This document shows positions 1 to 7,538 of a DNA stretch of 22,515 bases, in pieces (position 1 is the stretch's first letter; each line of letters opens with the position of its first letter). A program made the position numbers and the translations under genes. The notes below the pieces were generated by a model, which saw only the letters and a list, made by a program, of their open reading frames with translations, ran no database searches and was not told the origin of the DNA. Origin of the DNA: Myxococcales bacterium (GTDB lineage: Bacteria > Myxococcota > Polyangia > Polyangiales > Polyangiaceae); assembly GCA_020430865.1 (NCBI GenBank), contig JAGQIY010000970.1, positions 1-22,515 of the forward strand, given 5' to 3'.

Positions 1-170
1 CCCATCTGGCCCATCTCCTTCAGTCCGAAGGTAGCGAAGAGCTAGCGGAGCACGTCATAGGGCGGCGTGGCACCGTGGTCGAGAGCTTCCAGGTTTGGCT
101 TGATCTCGGTGTCGACGAAACGCCGGACCATGTCGCGGATCTGCTGGTGTTGCTCACTCCACTCGATCAT
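1..170 (-). pseudogene. acyl-CoA dehydrogenase, N-terminal part, interrupted by in-frame TAG
   Basis: The minus-strand protein starting MIEWSEQHQQIRDMVRRF has the usual N-terminus of a flavin-dependent acyl-CoA dehydrogenase, which would oxidise acyl-CoA to enoyl-CoA. After PPYDVLR the frame meets TAG at 44-42. The same frame then continues to the window edge as LFATFGLKEMGQM, which is still recognisable dehydrogenase sequence. The coding signal therefore crosses the stop without a frameshift. A single base change from AAG or CAG to TAG would explain it; Lys is what I would expect there from the family. The start at 170 is chosen because related proteins begin near MI-WSEQH; no clear Shine-Dalgarno precedes it. 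The rest of the gene lies outside the window. It could be a true pseudogene, a sequencing error, or less likely readthrough. Confidence 0.75.
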
Positions 171-285
171 TCGTGCGAAGTTACCAGCCTGCCTCATCCC
201 GCGCGACGCATCCCTGCCTCGGGCCGAATCCCAGCAGGAGCCGCATTCCAATCCTGGCCCCGGCGAAGCTTGTTATGGTCGCGCC

Positions 286-1506
286 ATGAGCGGACACGAG
301 GAGGGTGAGTCCAAGGAGCTGGCTGAGTTCCGGGCCGAGGTGAAGGCGTGGATAGCGGAGAACAAACCACCCAAGCCAGACTTCAAGCTGCCGCTCTCGT
401 TCCTCGAGGTGGAGTCGAGGCAGCAGTTCGACTACCTCAGGGAGTGGCAGCGGAAGGTCTTCGACGCGGGCTACCTCGGCTACGACGTGCCCGAGGAGTA
501 CGGTGGCCGGGGCGTCGATCGGGACCGTTTCCGCGTGGTAGGACAGGAGCTCGCGCGGGCGCGCGCGCCCTTCATGGTCAACCTGATCGCGTTGCAGTGG
601 GCGGGGCCGACGATCCTGGCCTACGGCACCGAAGAGCAGAAGAAGAGCTTGCTCCGGGGGATCCTCAGCGCGGAGGAGATCTGGTGTCAGGGATTCAGTG
701 AGCCGGGCAGCGGCTCGGACCTCGCGAGCCTGCAGACCCGCGCGGTCAAGGTGGACGGGGGCTACCGGGTCACCGGGCACAAGGTGTGGACCACCCTCGC
801 CCACTTCGCGAAGTACATGATCCTGATGGCGCGCACCGACCCTGCCGCCAGCAAGTACGCGGGGATCTCCTACTTCTTGTTCCCGATGGAAACGGAGGGC
901 GTCGAGATCCAGCCGCTGGTCAAGTTGAGCGGCGAGGGCGGCTTCAACCAGGTCGTGTTCGACGACGCATTCATGCCGGAGTCGGCCCTGCTCGGCGAGG
1001 AGGGCCAGGGCTGGAACATCGCGATGACGACCCTGATGTTCGAGCGCGGAGCCAACGAGGGCGTGGGGCGAGAGCGCGCCGCGGGCTTCGTCGAGCGTAT
1101 CAACACCCTGGCCGAGGTCGCGCGGCGTCAGCGCCGTGGAGGACGACCCGTGGCCGAGGACCCAGTGTTCCGCGATCGCATCGTGAGGGCCTGGATCGAG
1201 GCACAGGCGATGGCCCTGGCGGCTGCGCGCTCCGAGGCGCCTCAGCTGAACGCCGATCGTCCCATGGCGCTGCCGCTGATGAACAAGCTCGTGATGAGCG
1301 AGTGGGCTCAACGCGTCGCCGAGCTCGGCTGCGAGATGCTCGGCGCCGAGGGAGCGCTGTGGGTCGGCGACGAGAACGCACCGGATGACGGCGACTGGCC
1401 GCGCGCGTTCATGAACAGCTTCGGCATGACGATCGGCGGTGGGACCAGCGAGATCCTGCGCAACATCATCGGCGAACGAGTCCTCGGGCTGCCCAAGAGC
1501 AAGTGA
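286..1506 (+). CDS. acyl-CoA dehydrogenase (FadE-like)
   Basis: A 406-residue FAD-dependent acyl-CoA dehydrogenase of normal family length, expected to introduce the alpha-beta double bond into an acyl-CoA and pass electrons to ETF. Visible motifs are the flavin/substrate motif GFSEPGSGSDL (about 136-146), GHKVWTT (164-170) and the C-terminal GGGTSEILRNIIGERVLGLP (last 25 residues). The MCAD-type catalytic Glu position reads GTS here, so the base is more likely the Glu in MFERG (about residue 253), as in isovaleryl-CoA-type enzymes; this is inference. The ATG at 286 is preferred because homology starts soon after it, and the open frame upstream does not look like dehydrogenase. It diverges from the broken dehydrogenase at 170, and 53 bases separate it from the next gene, so the two probably form an operon. 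The acyl substrate cannot be read from the sequence. Confidence 0.93.
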   Translation: MSGHEEGESKELAEFRAEVKAWIAENKPPKPDFKLPLSFLEVESRQQFDYLREWQRKVFDAGYLGYDVPEEYGGRGVDRDRFRVVGQELARARAPFMVNLIALQWAGPTILAYGTEEQKKSLLRGILSAEEIWCQGFSEPGSGSDLASLQTRAVKVDGGYRVTGHKVWTTLAHFAKYMILMARTDPAASKYAGISYFLFPMETEGVEIQPLVKLSGEGGFNQVVFDDAFMPESALLGEEGQGWNIAMTTLMFERGANEGVGRERAAGFVERINTLAEVARRQRRGGRPVAEDPVFRDRIVRAWIEAQAMALAAARSEAPQLNADRPMALPLMNKLVMSEWAQRVAELGCEMLGAEGALWVGDENAPDDGDWPRAFMNSFGMTIGGGTSEILRNIIGERVLGLPKSK

Positions 1507-1542
1507 GCATCGCGGCTCCGCGACGCAGAGAATCAGTTCTAC

Positions 1543-1552
1543 TTCCATACGG
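1543..1552. repeat. TTCCATACGG motif, copy 1
   Basis: This ten-base motif lies in the 53-base gap between the two dehydrogenase genes, 7 bases before the second ATG. Identical copies occur at 10840-10849 and 15018-15027, all in non-coding DNA. Function is unknown. It could be part of a regulator or sigma-factor site, or chance. Confidence 0.35.
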
Positions 1553-1559
1553 ATCAAAG

Positions 1560-2726
1560 ATGACCGACGTCACTCAGCTCATCCCCCAGGCCCCCCACGG
1601 CTTCGGCTTCACGGAGGATCACGACCTCGCCCGCAAGGAGGCGCGACGCTTCCTCTCGGAGCACTCGACGCGAGAGCACGTGCGCGCGCAGTACGAAGAC
1701 CCAAGGGGCTACGACCGGGACCTGTACAAGCAAGCGCTGGAGCTCGGCTGGCTCGGACTCAGCGTGCCGGAGCAGTACGGCGGCGCTGGGCTCGACGCCC
1801 TGCACCTGCTGCTGCTCTGGGAGGAGCTCGGGCGCGCGCTCTATCCGTCTCCGCTCTTCGGCTCGGCGCTGGCCGTGGAGGCGCTGCTGCGGGGCCGCCA
1901 CGAGGCCCAGCGGGGGCAGTATCTGCCGGAGATCCTGAGCGGCAACGCGATCGCGACGTTCGCTTACGCCGAAACCGGCGGCAACTGGGGCGCGGACGCC
2001 GTTTCTTGCCGCGCGGAACCTCAGGAGGGCAAGTGGGTGCTGAGCGGCACCAAGGCCCACGTGCCCTTCGGGGCCAGCGCTGGGCTACTGCTCGTGCCGG
2101 CGGTCGACCACAAGGGAGAGCTGGGGATCTTCATTCTGGAGCTGCCCGCGGCGGGCATCGAGGTGAAGCCAGAGACCAGCGTGGACCCGACGCGGCGCAG
2201 CGCGCGCGTCGAGCTGGACCGGGTCAAGGTACCTCACGGCGCCCGCATCCAGGGCGACGGCAAGGCGATCTTCCAGCGGGTCTGCAGCCTCGGCTACGCG
2301 CTGCTCGCAGCCGAGATGGTCGGCGCCTCCGAGGCGGTGATGCTGATGACCCGGGACTACGCGAGCGATCGTCAGCAGTTCGGTCGCGCCATCGGCTCCT
2401 TTCAGGCGGTCAAGCACCCGATCGTCAACGCGATGATGCAGACGGAGCTGGCGCGCAGCCTGGTGCTCGGCGCTGCCGCGGCGATGAGCAGCACCGAGGC
2501 CATCGACCGACCCGAGGTCGCGGAGCACGCCTCCCGCATGGCCAAGGCGTTTGCCGAGGAGGCGCTCTCCTTCACCGTGCAACGGGGCGTGCAGCTCCAC
2601 GGCGGCTTCGGCTTCACCTGGGACTGCGACGTGCAGCTCTATTTCAAGCGCATGCTGTGGAGCCGCGCGACGCTGGGCGACGCGACCGAGCACCGCCAGG
2701 CGCTCGCCAAGCTGTTGTTCCGGTAG
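1560..2726 (+). CDS. acyl-CoA dehydrogenase family protein (second subunit candidate)
   Basis: A 388-residue acyl-CoA dehydrogenase family protein, clearly diverged from its upstream neighbour. Visible blocks are LGLSVPEQYGGAGLD (about 66-80), AYAETGGNWGAD in place of the usual S/T-E-P-x-x-GSD motif (about 135-146), the FAD/dimer segment SDRQQFGRAIGSFQAVKHPI, and the C-terminal QLHGGFGFTWDCDVQLYFKR. The weakened flavin-site motif suggests it may be the non-catalytic or specialised partner of the preceding dehydrogenase. In actinobacterial sterol catabolism, adjacent FadE pairs form alpha2-beta2 heterotetramers; whether that holds here is inference. The ATG at 1560 is used because the earlier in-frame start region carries no family homology. 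The gene ends 7 bases before the convergent uvrA stop. Confidence 0.92.
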   Translation: MTDVTQLIPQAPHGFGFTEDHDLARKEARRFLSEHSTREHVRAQYEDPRGYDRDLYKQALELGWLGLSVPEQYGGAGLDALHLLLLWEELGRALYPSPLFGSALAVEALLRGRHEAQRGQYLPEILSGNAIATFAYAETGGNWGADAVSCRAEPQEGKWVLSGTKAHVPFGASAGLLLVPAVDHKGELGIFILELPAAGIEVKPETSVDPTRRSARVELDRVKVPHGARIQGDGKAIFQRVCSLGYALLAAEMVGASEAVMLMTRDYASDRQQFGRAIGSFQAVKHPIVNAMMQTELARSLVLGAAAAMSSTEAIDRPEVAEHASRMAKAFAEEALSFTVQRGVQLHGGFGFTWDCDVQLYFKRMLWSRATLGDATEHRQALAKLLFR

Positions 2727-2733
2727 TCGAGGT

Positions 2734-5715
2734 CTAGCGCGCCAGCAGCGGCTTCAGGAACTGCCCGGTGTGCGAGGCGTCGATGCGACTGAGCTCTTCC
2801 GGGGTGCCTTCTGCGAGGATCTGACCGCCGCCTGGTCCTCCCTCGGGACCCAGATCGATGATCCAGTCTGCCGTCTTGATCACGTCGAGGTTGTGCTCGA
2901 TGACGACCACGCTATTTCCCGCGTCCACCAGGCGCTGAAGCACGCCGAGCAACTTGCGCACGTCCTCGAAATGCAGGCCCGTCGTGGGCTCATCGAGGAT
3001 GTACAGCGTGCGCCCCGTGGCTCGCTTGGAGAGCTCGCGAGCCAGCTTGATCCGCTGAGCCTCACCGCCGCTCAGCGTGGGCGAGGGCTGCCCCAGGTGC
3101 AGGTAGTCGACGCCGACCTCCGCAAGCAAATTGAGCGGCTCCTTGACCTTCGGGTGCGCCTTGAAGATCTCCAAGGCCTCGGCGACGGTGAGCTCCAGCA
3201 CGTCGGCGATGGACAGGCCCTTGTAGCGCACCGCGAGGGTCGCGTGGTTGAAGCGCTTGCCCTGGCACTCGTCGCAGCGAACATAGACATCCGCGAGGAA
3301 ATGCATCTCCACCTTGCGCACGCCGTCGCCTTCACAGCTCTCGCAGCGCCCACCCTTGACGTTGAACGAGAAGCGCCCCGGCTTGTAGCCGTGCACCTTG
3401 GCGTCGGGCAGCTCGGCGAAGAAGCTGCGGATCTCGTCGAAGACCTTGATGTAGGTCGCAGGGTTCGAGCGCGGGGTGCGGCCGATGGGGCGCTGATCGA
3501 TGTCGATCACCTTGTCGAGCTGATCGAGGCCAACGATCTTCGAGTGCTTTCCGACCTTGCTCTGGGCGTTGTTCAGCTCTCGCGCGGCCGCGGGGTACAG
3601 GATGTCGTTGACCAGCGTGCTCTTGCCCGCACCGGACACACCGGTCACCGCCGTCAGCACACCCAGAGGGAACCGCACGGAAATATCTCGCAGGTTGTTC
3701 TCCCGGGCGCCGCGCACCTCGACGAAGCCGCTCGGTTCGCGCCGGATCTCCGGCAGGCTCACCTCACGCGCGCCGCTCAGGTAGGCGCCAGTCAACGAGT
3801 CCTTGCAGCGCAAGAGCCCTGGCATGTCCCCAGAGTAGACGACCTTGCCTCCCTGGACCCCGGCGCCAGGCCCGAAGTCGATCACGTGATCCGCGGCGCG
3901 GATGGTGTCCTCGTCGTGCTCCACGACGACGACGGTGTTGCCGATGTCGCGCATGCGGATCAGCGTGGACAGGAGGCGCTGATTGTCTCGCTGGTGCAGT
4001 CCAATCGACGGCTCGTCCAGGATGTAGATCACCCCCGTGAGCTCCGATCCGACCTGGCTAGCGAGGCGAATGCGCTGAGACTCGCCGCCGCTGAGCGTCG
4101 GCCCTGCGCGGTCGAGCGACAGGTAGCCGAGGCCAACGGCGCGCAGGAACTCCAGGCGACTGCGGATCTCCTTGAGCACCTCGGCCGCGATCTCCTTGTC
4201 AGCGCCCTTCAGGTTCAGCTGCTCGAAGTGGTCACACGCTGCGTCGACCGTGAGCCTCGAGATCTCCACCAGCCCATGCCCACCAAGCTTCACCGCAGCG
4301 CTCTCGGCGCGCATGCGCCCACCGCCGCAGGTCGTGCAGGCGGCATCACCAACGAAGCGCGCGTACCACTGCTTGGCGCGCTCGCTCTTGGTCTGAGAAA
4401 ACCGACGCATGAGCCGCGGGATCAAGCCTTCCCACTCGACCTCGAAGCTGCCCTGTCCCGTCTTCCCGCTCCACTTGACCTTGTAGGTCCTGTCTCCCGT
4501 GCCCCACAGCAGCTCCTTGTGCTGCTTCTTGCTCAGCTGCTTGATCGGCTTCTTTGGGTCGATCCCCAGGTACTTGATGATCTGCCCCCGGAAGCCGTGA
4601 GCCCAGTTGGTCTTGCTGGAGACGTCTTCTCCCCAGGGAACCACGGCACCCTCGTCGAGGCTGAGGCTCGGGTCGGGGATCACCAGGCTCGGATCGATGG
4701 CCACGCGGGACCCGAGGCCGTTGCAGTCGGGGCACATGCCCTGGGGGCTGTTGAAGCTGAAGCTCTGGGGAGTCAGCTCGGGGAAGCTGATGCCGCACCT
4801 GGTGCAGGCGAGGTGCTCCGAGAAGACGCGATCCTTGCCGTCGTAGTGAGCAATCAGCTGCCCCTCGCCTGCGCCCAGCGCCTGCTCGACGGAGTCGTAG
4901 AGCCGCGCCAGATCGCCCTCCCGCACCACGACGCGATCGATCACCGCCTCCACGAAGTGCTTCTTCCGCTTGTCGAGCGCCTCGAGGCCCTCGCTCTCCA
5001 CGGTCTCTCCATCGACCCGGAGCCGCACGTAGCCCGAGGCGCGGGCTCGATCCAGGAGGTCCCGGTGTTCACCCTTGCGGTTGACCAGCAGCGGCGCCAG
5101 CAAGATCAGCTTGGTTCCGTGGGGCAACGCGGCGAGCTCGTGAGCGATCTGCTGTGCGCTCTGCCCGGACACGGGCTGGCCACACTGGTGGCAATGCTGG
5201 CGCCCCACGCGCGCGTACAGCACGCGCAGGTAGTCGGCGATCTCCGTGATGGTCCCGACGGTGGAGCGCGGGTTGTTGCCCGTCGTCTTCTGTTCGATGC
5301 TGATGGTGGGGGACAGGCCGCGAATGGCGTCGAACTTCGGCTTGTCGAGGCGACCCAAGAACTGCCTGGCGTAAGCCGAGAGGCTCTCCACGTAGCGGCG
5401 CTGGCCCTCGGCGTAGAGCGTGTCGAACGCGAGAGACGACTTGCCCGATCCGGAGACGCCGCTCAGCACCACCAGGCTGCGCTTCGGGATGCGCACGTCG
5501 ACCGCCTTCAGGTTGTGCTCACACGCGCCCTGGATGAAGACGTGGTCCAGCTCCAGGCCCGCGAGCTGAGAGCCGGAGCGCGCTGAGGCACCGCCGTTCC
5601 TCGCGCGCCTGCTGCCGTTGGTGCTGGCGGGTCGTCTGGGCTCGGCGCCGTTCGCCTTGCGCTTGGCGCTCGCCTGCTTGGCGCGTCGCTTCTGGTCGGG
5701 GGTGGGGGTCGTCAC
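2734..5715 (-). CDS. uvrA: excinuclease ABC subunit A (UvrA)
   Basis: The 993-residue DNA-damage sensor of nucleotide excision repair, which dimerises, binds distorted DNA and loads UvrB. It has both ABC modules: Walker A GVSGSGKSS (about 86-94), signature LSGGESQRIRLA followed by ILDEPSIGLH, a second Walker A GVSGAGKST, and a second signature LSGGEAQRIKLA with ILDEPTTGLH. Zinc-binding Cys pairs are present in CTRCG/CPDCNGLG, CTTCGGG and the C-terminal CESCEGDG/CDECQG insertion module. It starts with GTG at 5715, which overlaps the TGA of the upstream ChaC-like gene (GTGA), with GAAAGAGG a few bases upstream as ribosome site. The first roughly 50 residues are a Lys/Arg/Ser/Gly-rich tail not found in typical UvrA and probably disordered. 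No damage-box operator was recognised. Confidence 0.98.
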   Translation of the reverse strand: MTTPTPDQKRRAKQASAKRKANGAEPRRPASTNGSRRARNGGASARSGSQLAGLELDHVFIQGACEHNLKAVDVRIPKRSLVVLSGVSGSGKSSLAFDTLYAEGQRRYVESLSAYARQFLGRLDKPKFDAIRGLSPTISIEQKTTGNNPRSTVGTITEIADYLRVLYARVGRQHCHQCGQPVSGQSAQQIAHELAALPHGTKLILLAPLLVNRKGEHRDLLDRARASGYVRLRVDGETVESEGLEALDKRKKHFVEAVIDRVVVREGDLARLYDSVEQALGAGEGQLIAHYDGKDRVFSEHLACTRCGISFPELTPQSFSFNSPQGMCPDCNGLGSRVAIDPSLVIPDPSLSLDEGAVVPWGEDVSSKTNWAHGFRGQIIKYLGIDPKKPIKQLSKKQHKELLWGTGDRTYKVKWSGKTGQGSFEVEWEGLIPRLMRRFSQTKSERAKQWYARFVGDAACTTCGGGRMRAESAAVKLGGHGLVEISRLTVDAACDHFEQLNLKGADKEIAAEVLKEIRSRLEFLRAVGLGYLSLDRAGPTLSGGESQRIRLASQVGSELTGVIYILDEPSIGLHQRDNQRLLSTLIRMRDIGNTVVVVEHDEDTIRAADHVIDFGPGAGVQGGKVVYSGDMPGLLRCKDSLTGAYLSGAREVSLPEIRREPSGFVEVRGARENNLRDISVRFPLGVLTAVTGVSGAGKSTLVNDILYPAAARELNNAQSKVGKHSKIVGLDQLDKVIDIDQRPIGRTPRSNPATYIKVFDEIRSFFAELPDAKVHGYKPGRFSFNVKGGRCESCEGDGVRKVEMHFLADVYVRCDECQGKRFNHATLAVRYKGLSIADVLELTVAEALEIFKAHPKVKEPLNLLAEVGVDYLHLGQPSPTLSGGEAQRIKLARELSKRATGRTLYILDEPTTGLHFEDVRKLLGVLQRLVDAGNSVVVIEHNLDVIKTADWIIDLGPEGGPGGGQILAEGTPEELSRIDASHTGQFLKPLLAR

Positions 5716-6272
5716 TCGTTGCCTCTTTCCAGGTCCTGCGCCGTCAACGCGCGGATGTGTTCAGCCAGCTCGGAGACGTGGGAGTCCTCCGCTCCGAGGC
5801 CCTGCAGTGCCCGTTCGAGCTCCAGCACGTAGTCGACGTTCGCGCCGCTCGGGCCGCGACTCTTGACCACCTGTGCTGCGATCTGCTGCAGGGGCGCGGG
5901 CCCCAGGTAGTTCGCGTTGTCCGGGGTCGCGACGTAGGTCAGCGCGCGCACGGGTCCGCCCGGCTCATCCGGGACTCGCACGTCGAACTCCAGCCGCTCG
6001 TATCCGCCTTGTTCGCGCACGTCGAGCGCCTGGAGGATGGCCTCGCGAGTTTCCGCGTGGAGTCGGTAGACCATCCCCCACACGCGGTCCGCCGCCCCGC
6101 CGGGCAGCAGCGTCACCACACGCCCCGGGGCCCCGGGCACCCCGCGGTGATCCGTCGAACCTTGCCAGAAGCGGCGCACGTAGCCGTTCACGAAGCCAGG
6201 ACGGCGCTCGGCGTGCTCGAACGCTGGTCGCCACACCAGCGATCCATAGCCAAAGACCCAGACATCACTCAT
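5712..6272 (-). CDS. ChaC-like gamma-glutamylcyclotransferase
   Basis: A 186-residue protein of the ChaC/GCG family, cytosolic enzymes that cleave glutathione to 5-oxoproline and Cys-Gly. The opening VWVFGYGSLVWRP (5-17) is the substrate-binding YGSL loop. It is followed by the family block RRFWQGSTDHRGVPGAPGR (33-51), GRVVTLLP, and LDVREQGGY (83-91), whose Glu is the likely catalytic base. Length is normal for bacterial ChaC. Its stop codon overlaps the uvrA start by 4 bases, so the two are probably translated from one message. It diverges from the serine acetyltransferase gene with 268 bases between. A link between glutathione turnover and cysteine synthesis is suggestive but not shown. Confidence 0.93.
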   Translation of the reverse strand: MSDVWVFGYGSLVWRPAFEHAERRPGFVNGYVRRFWQGSTDHRGVPGAPGRVVTLLPGGAADRVWGMVYRLHAETREAILQALDVREQGGYERLEFDVRVPDEPGGPVRALTYVATPDNANYLGPAPLQQIAAQVVKSRGPSGANVDYVLELERALQGLGAEDSHVSELAEHIRALTAQDLERGNE

Positions 6273-6485
6273 CGGGGTCGCCAGGATACGCAGTCAGGCG
6301 GCGAACGCCACGCCCAAATACTGAACACATGCCTAGTTCCTGCCAGGGCGTTGTCAGCAGCTGCGATGCGCCTCCCCCCTGGCGCCCGAGCACCGTCGGT
6401 CCTAGGTCGCTTCCCTGGAAAGGCGGGATGCGCCCGAGCGAGCGCGCACTTCGACGACGAAAGTGTTAGACCCCATCGAGGAAGA

Positions 6486-6502
6486 GACCCCAAGTCGGGG
6501 TC
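6486..6502 (+). promoter_or_regulatory. short hairpin in the leader of the serine acetyltransferase gene
   Basis: GACCCC (6486-6491) and GGGGTC (6497-6502) form a perfect 6-bp stem with a five-base loop, followed by CGGG and TTTT. A further GACCCC at about 6469 could compete for the same arm. It lies 39-55 bases before the chosen ATG and could be a weak terminator or attenuator. The 6273-6540 gap shows no other clear element. Confidence 0.3.
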
Positions 6503-6540
6503 CGGGTTTTCGGCCCCTGAAGGACTCGTCTCCCCCTGTC

Positions 6541-7461
6541 ATGTCCCGCCCCACGCGCACTGCCGAGCTCGAGCTGGCCATCGACGACGTCGTGGCGAGC
6601 TACGACGGTTCCGCGGAGATCAACAACCTCGAGAGCGCGCTCCTGCCCAATCGCCGCGCGGTGATCGAGGCCTTTCGTCACCTCGTGCCCGCGGTGTACA
6701 TGGGCTTCTACAGCACGCGCTCTCTGAACCGCGACAACCTGCGGCACTCGGTCAGCGAGTGCCTCTACCCCGCATACGAGCTGCTGGTCGAGCAGATCAA
6801 CCGCGCCATCACCTACGAAGAGCGTGTCGGTCGACTCGAGCCGCCGCGGGCGCCCGGCTGGGCCGAAGAGGTGGTGCTCCGCCTGTTCAAGGAGCTGCCC
6901 CGACTGCGCCGCGTGCTCAACTCCGACGTGCTCGCCGCCTACGATGGCGATCCCGCAGCCAAGAGCATCGAAGAGATCGTCTTCAGCTACCCCGCGGTGA
7001 GGGCGATCACGGCGCACCGCATCGCTCACGAGCTGTACCTCGCCGGGGTGCCGATGTTGCCACGGATCCTCTGCGAACACGCCCACGGCGAGACCGGCAT
7101 CGACATCCACGCCGGCGCGCGCATCGGCGAGCGCTTCTTCATCGACCACGGCACCGGCGTCGTGATCGGCGAGACCAGCGACATCGGCAACAACGTCAAG
7201 ATCTACCAGGGCGTGACCCTGGGCGCGCTCTCCACGCGCCGCAGCAAGCGCGGAAATGCGCCGCTCGCTCCGAAGCGCCACCCCACCATCGAGGACAACG
7301 TCACCATCTACTCCGGCGCCACGATCCTGGGCGGCGAGACCGTGATCGGCGCCGGCTCCGTGATCGGTGGCAACATGTGGATCACCCGCTCGGTTCCTCC
7401 GAATACACGACTGTTCGGCCGCTCCCGTGAGGGCAAGGACTCCGACGAGCGCGACGGCTGA
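6541..7461 (+). CDS. cysE: serine O-acetyltransferase (EpsC/CysE type)
   Basis: A 306-residue left-handed beta-helix acetyltransferase that makes O-acetylserine from serine and acetyl-CoA, the first step of cysteine synthesis. The N-terminal helical domain covers about 1-170. The hexapeptide-repeat region starts near [22 protein letters not shown] (about 185-206), with the expected catalytic Asp (D188) and His (H203). [22 protein letters not shown] and [20 protein letters not shown] complete the helix, and [14 protein letters not shown] caps it. The longer N-terminal domain fits the EpsC-like subgroup rather than E. coli CysE, so the symbol is functional rather than strictly orthologous. A GTG at 6463 is an alternative start, but its extra 26 residues look unconserved. 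No strong Shine-Dalgarno precedes 6541. The gene ends 77 bases from the convergent ABC1 kinase. Confidence 0.93.
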   Translation: MSRPTRTAELELAIDDVVASYDGSAEINNLESALLPNRRAVIEAFRHLVPAVYMGFYSTRSLNRDNLRHSVSECLYPAYELLVEQINRAITYEERVGRLEPPRAPGWAEEVVLRLFKELPRLRRVLNSDVLAAYDGDPAAKSIEEIVFSYPAVRAITAHRIAHELYLAGVPMLPRILCEHAHGETGIDIHAGARIGERFFIDHGTGVVIGETSDIGNNVKIYQGVTLGALSTRRSKRGNAPLAPKRHPTIEDNVTIYSGATILGGETVIGAGSVIGGNMWITRSVPPNTRLFGRSREGKDSDERDG

Positions 7462-7486
7462 GTCGCCGGAATATCCCCACGGATTT

Positions 7487-7533
7487 GGGGGTGAGGCCCA
7501 CGGGTGCCACCCGCGCTACCTCCCCCCACCCCC
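7487..7533. terminator. inverted-repeat region between convergent genes
   Basis: GGGGGTG (7487-7493) pairs with CACCCCC (7527-7533). Inside it, CGGGT (7501-7505) pairs with ACCCG (7509-7513). The nested GC-rich stems lie exactly between two converging stop codons and could terminate transcription in both directions. There is no T-tract, so this is a candidate only. Confidence 0.4.
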
Positions 7534-7538
7534 GCAGC

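Noticed and set aside
2551..5586. A very long plus-strand open frame opposite uvrA.
   Set aside because: It is a high-GC shadow of uvrA with no recognisable domains; the minus-strand protein has every UvrA motif.
5757..7430. Long plus-strand open frame spanning the ChaC-like gene and the acetyltransferase gene.
   Set aside because: Arg/His/Pro-rich shadow sequence overlapping two well-supported genes in other frames.
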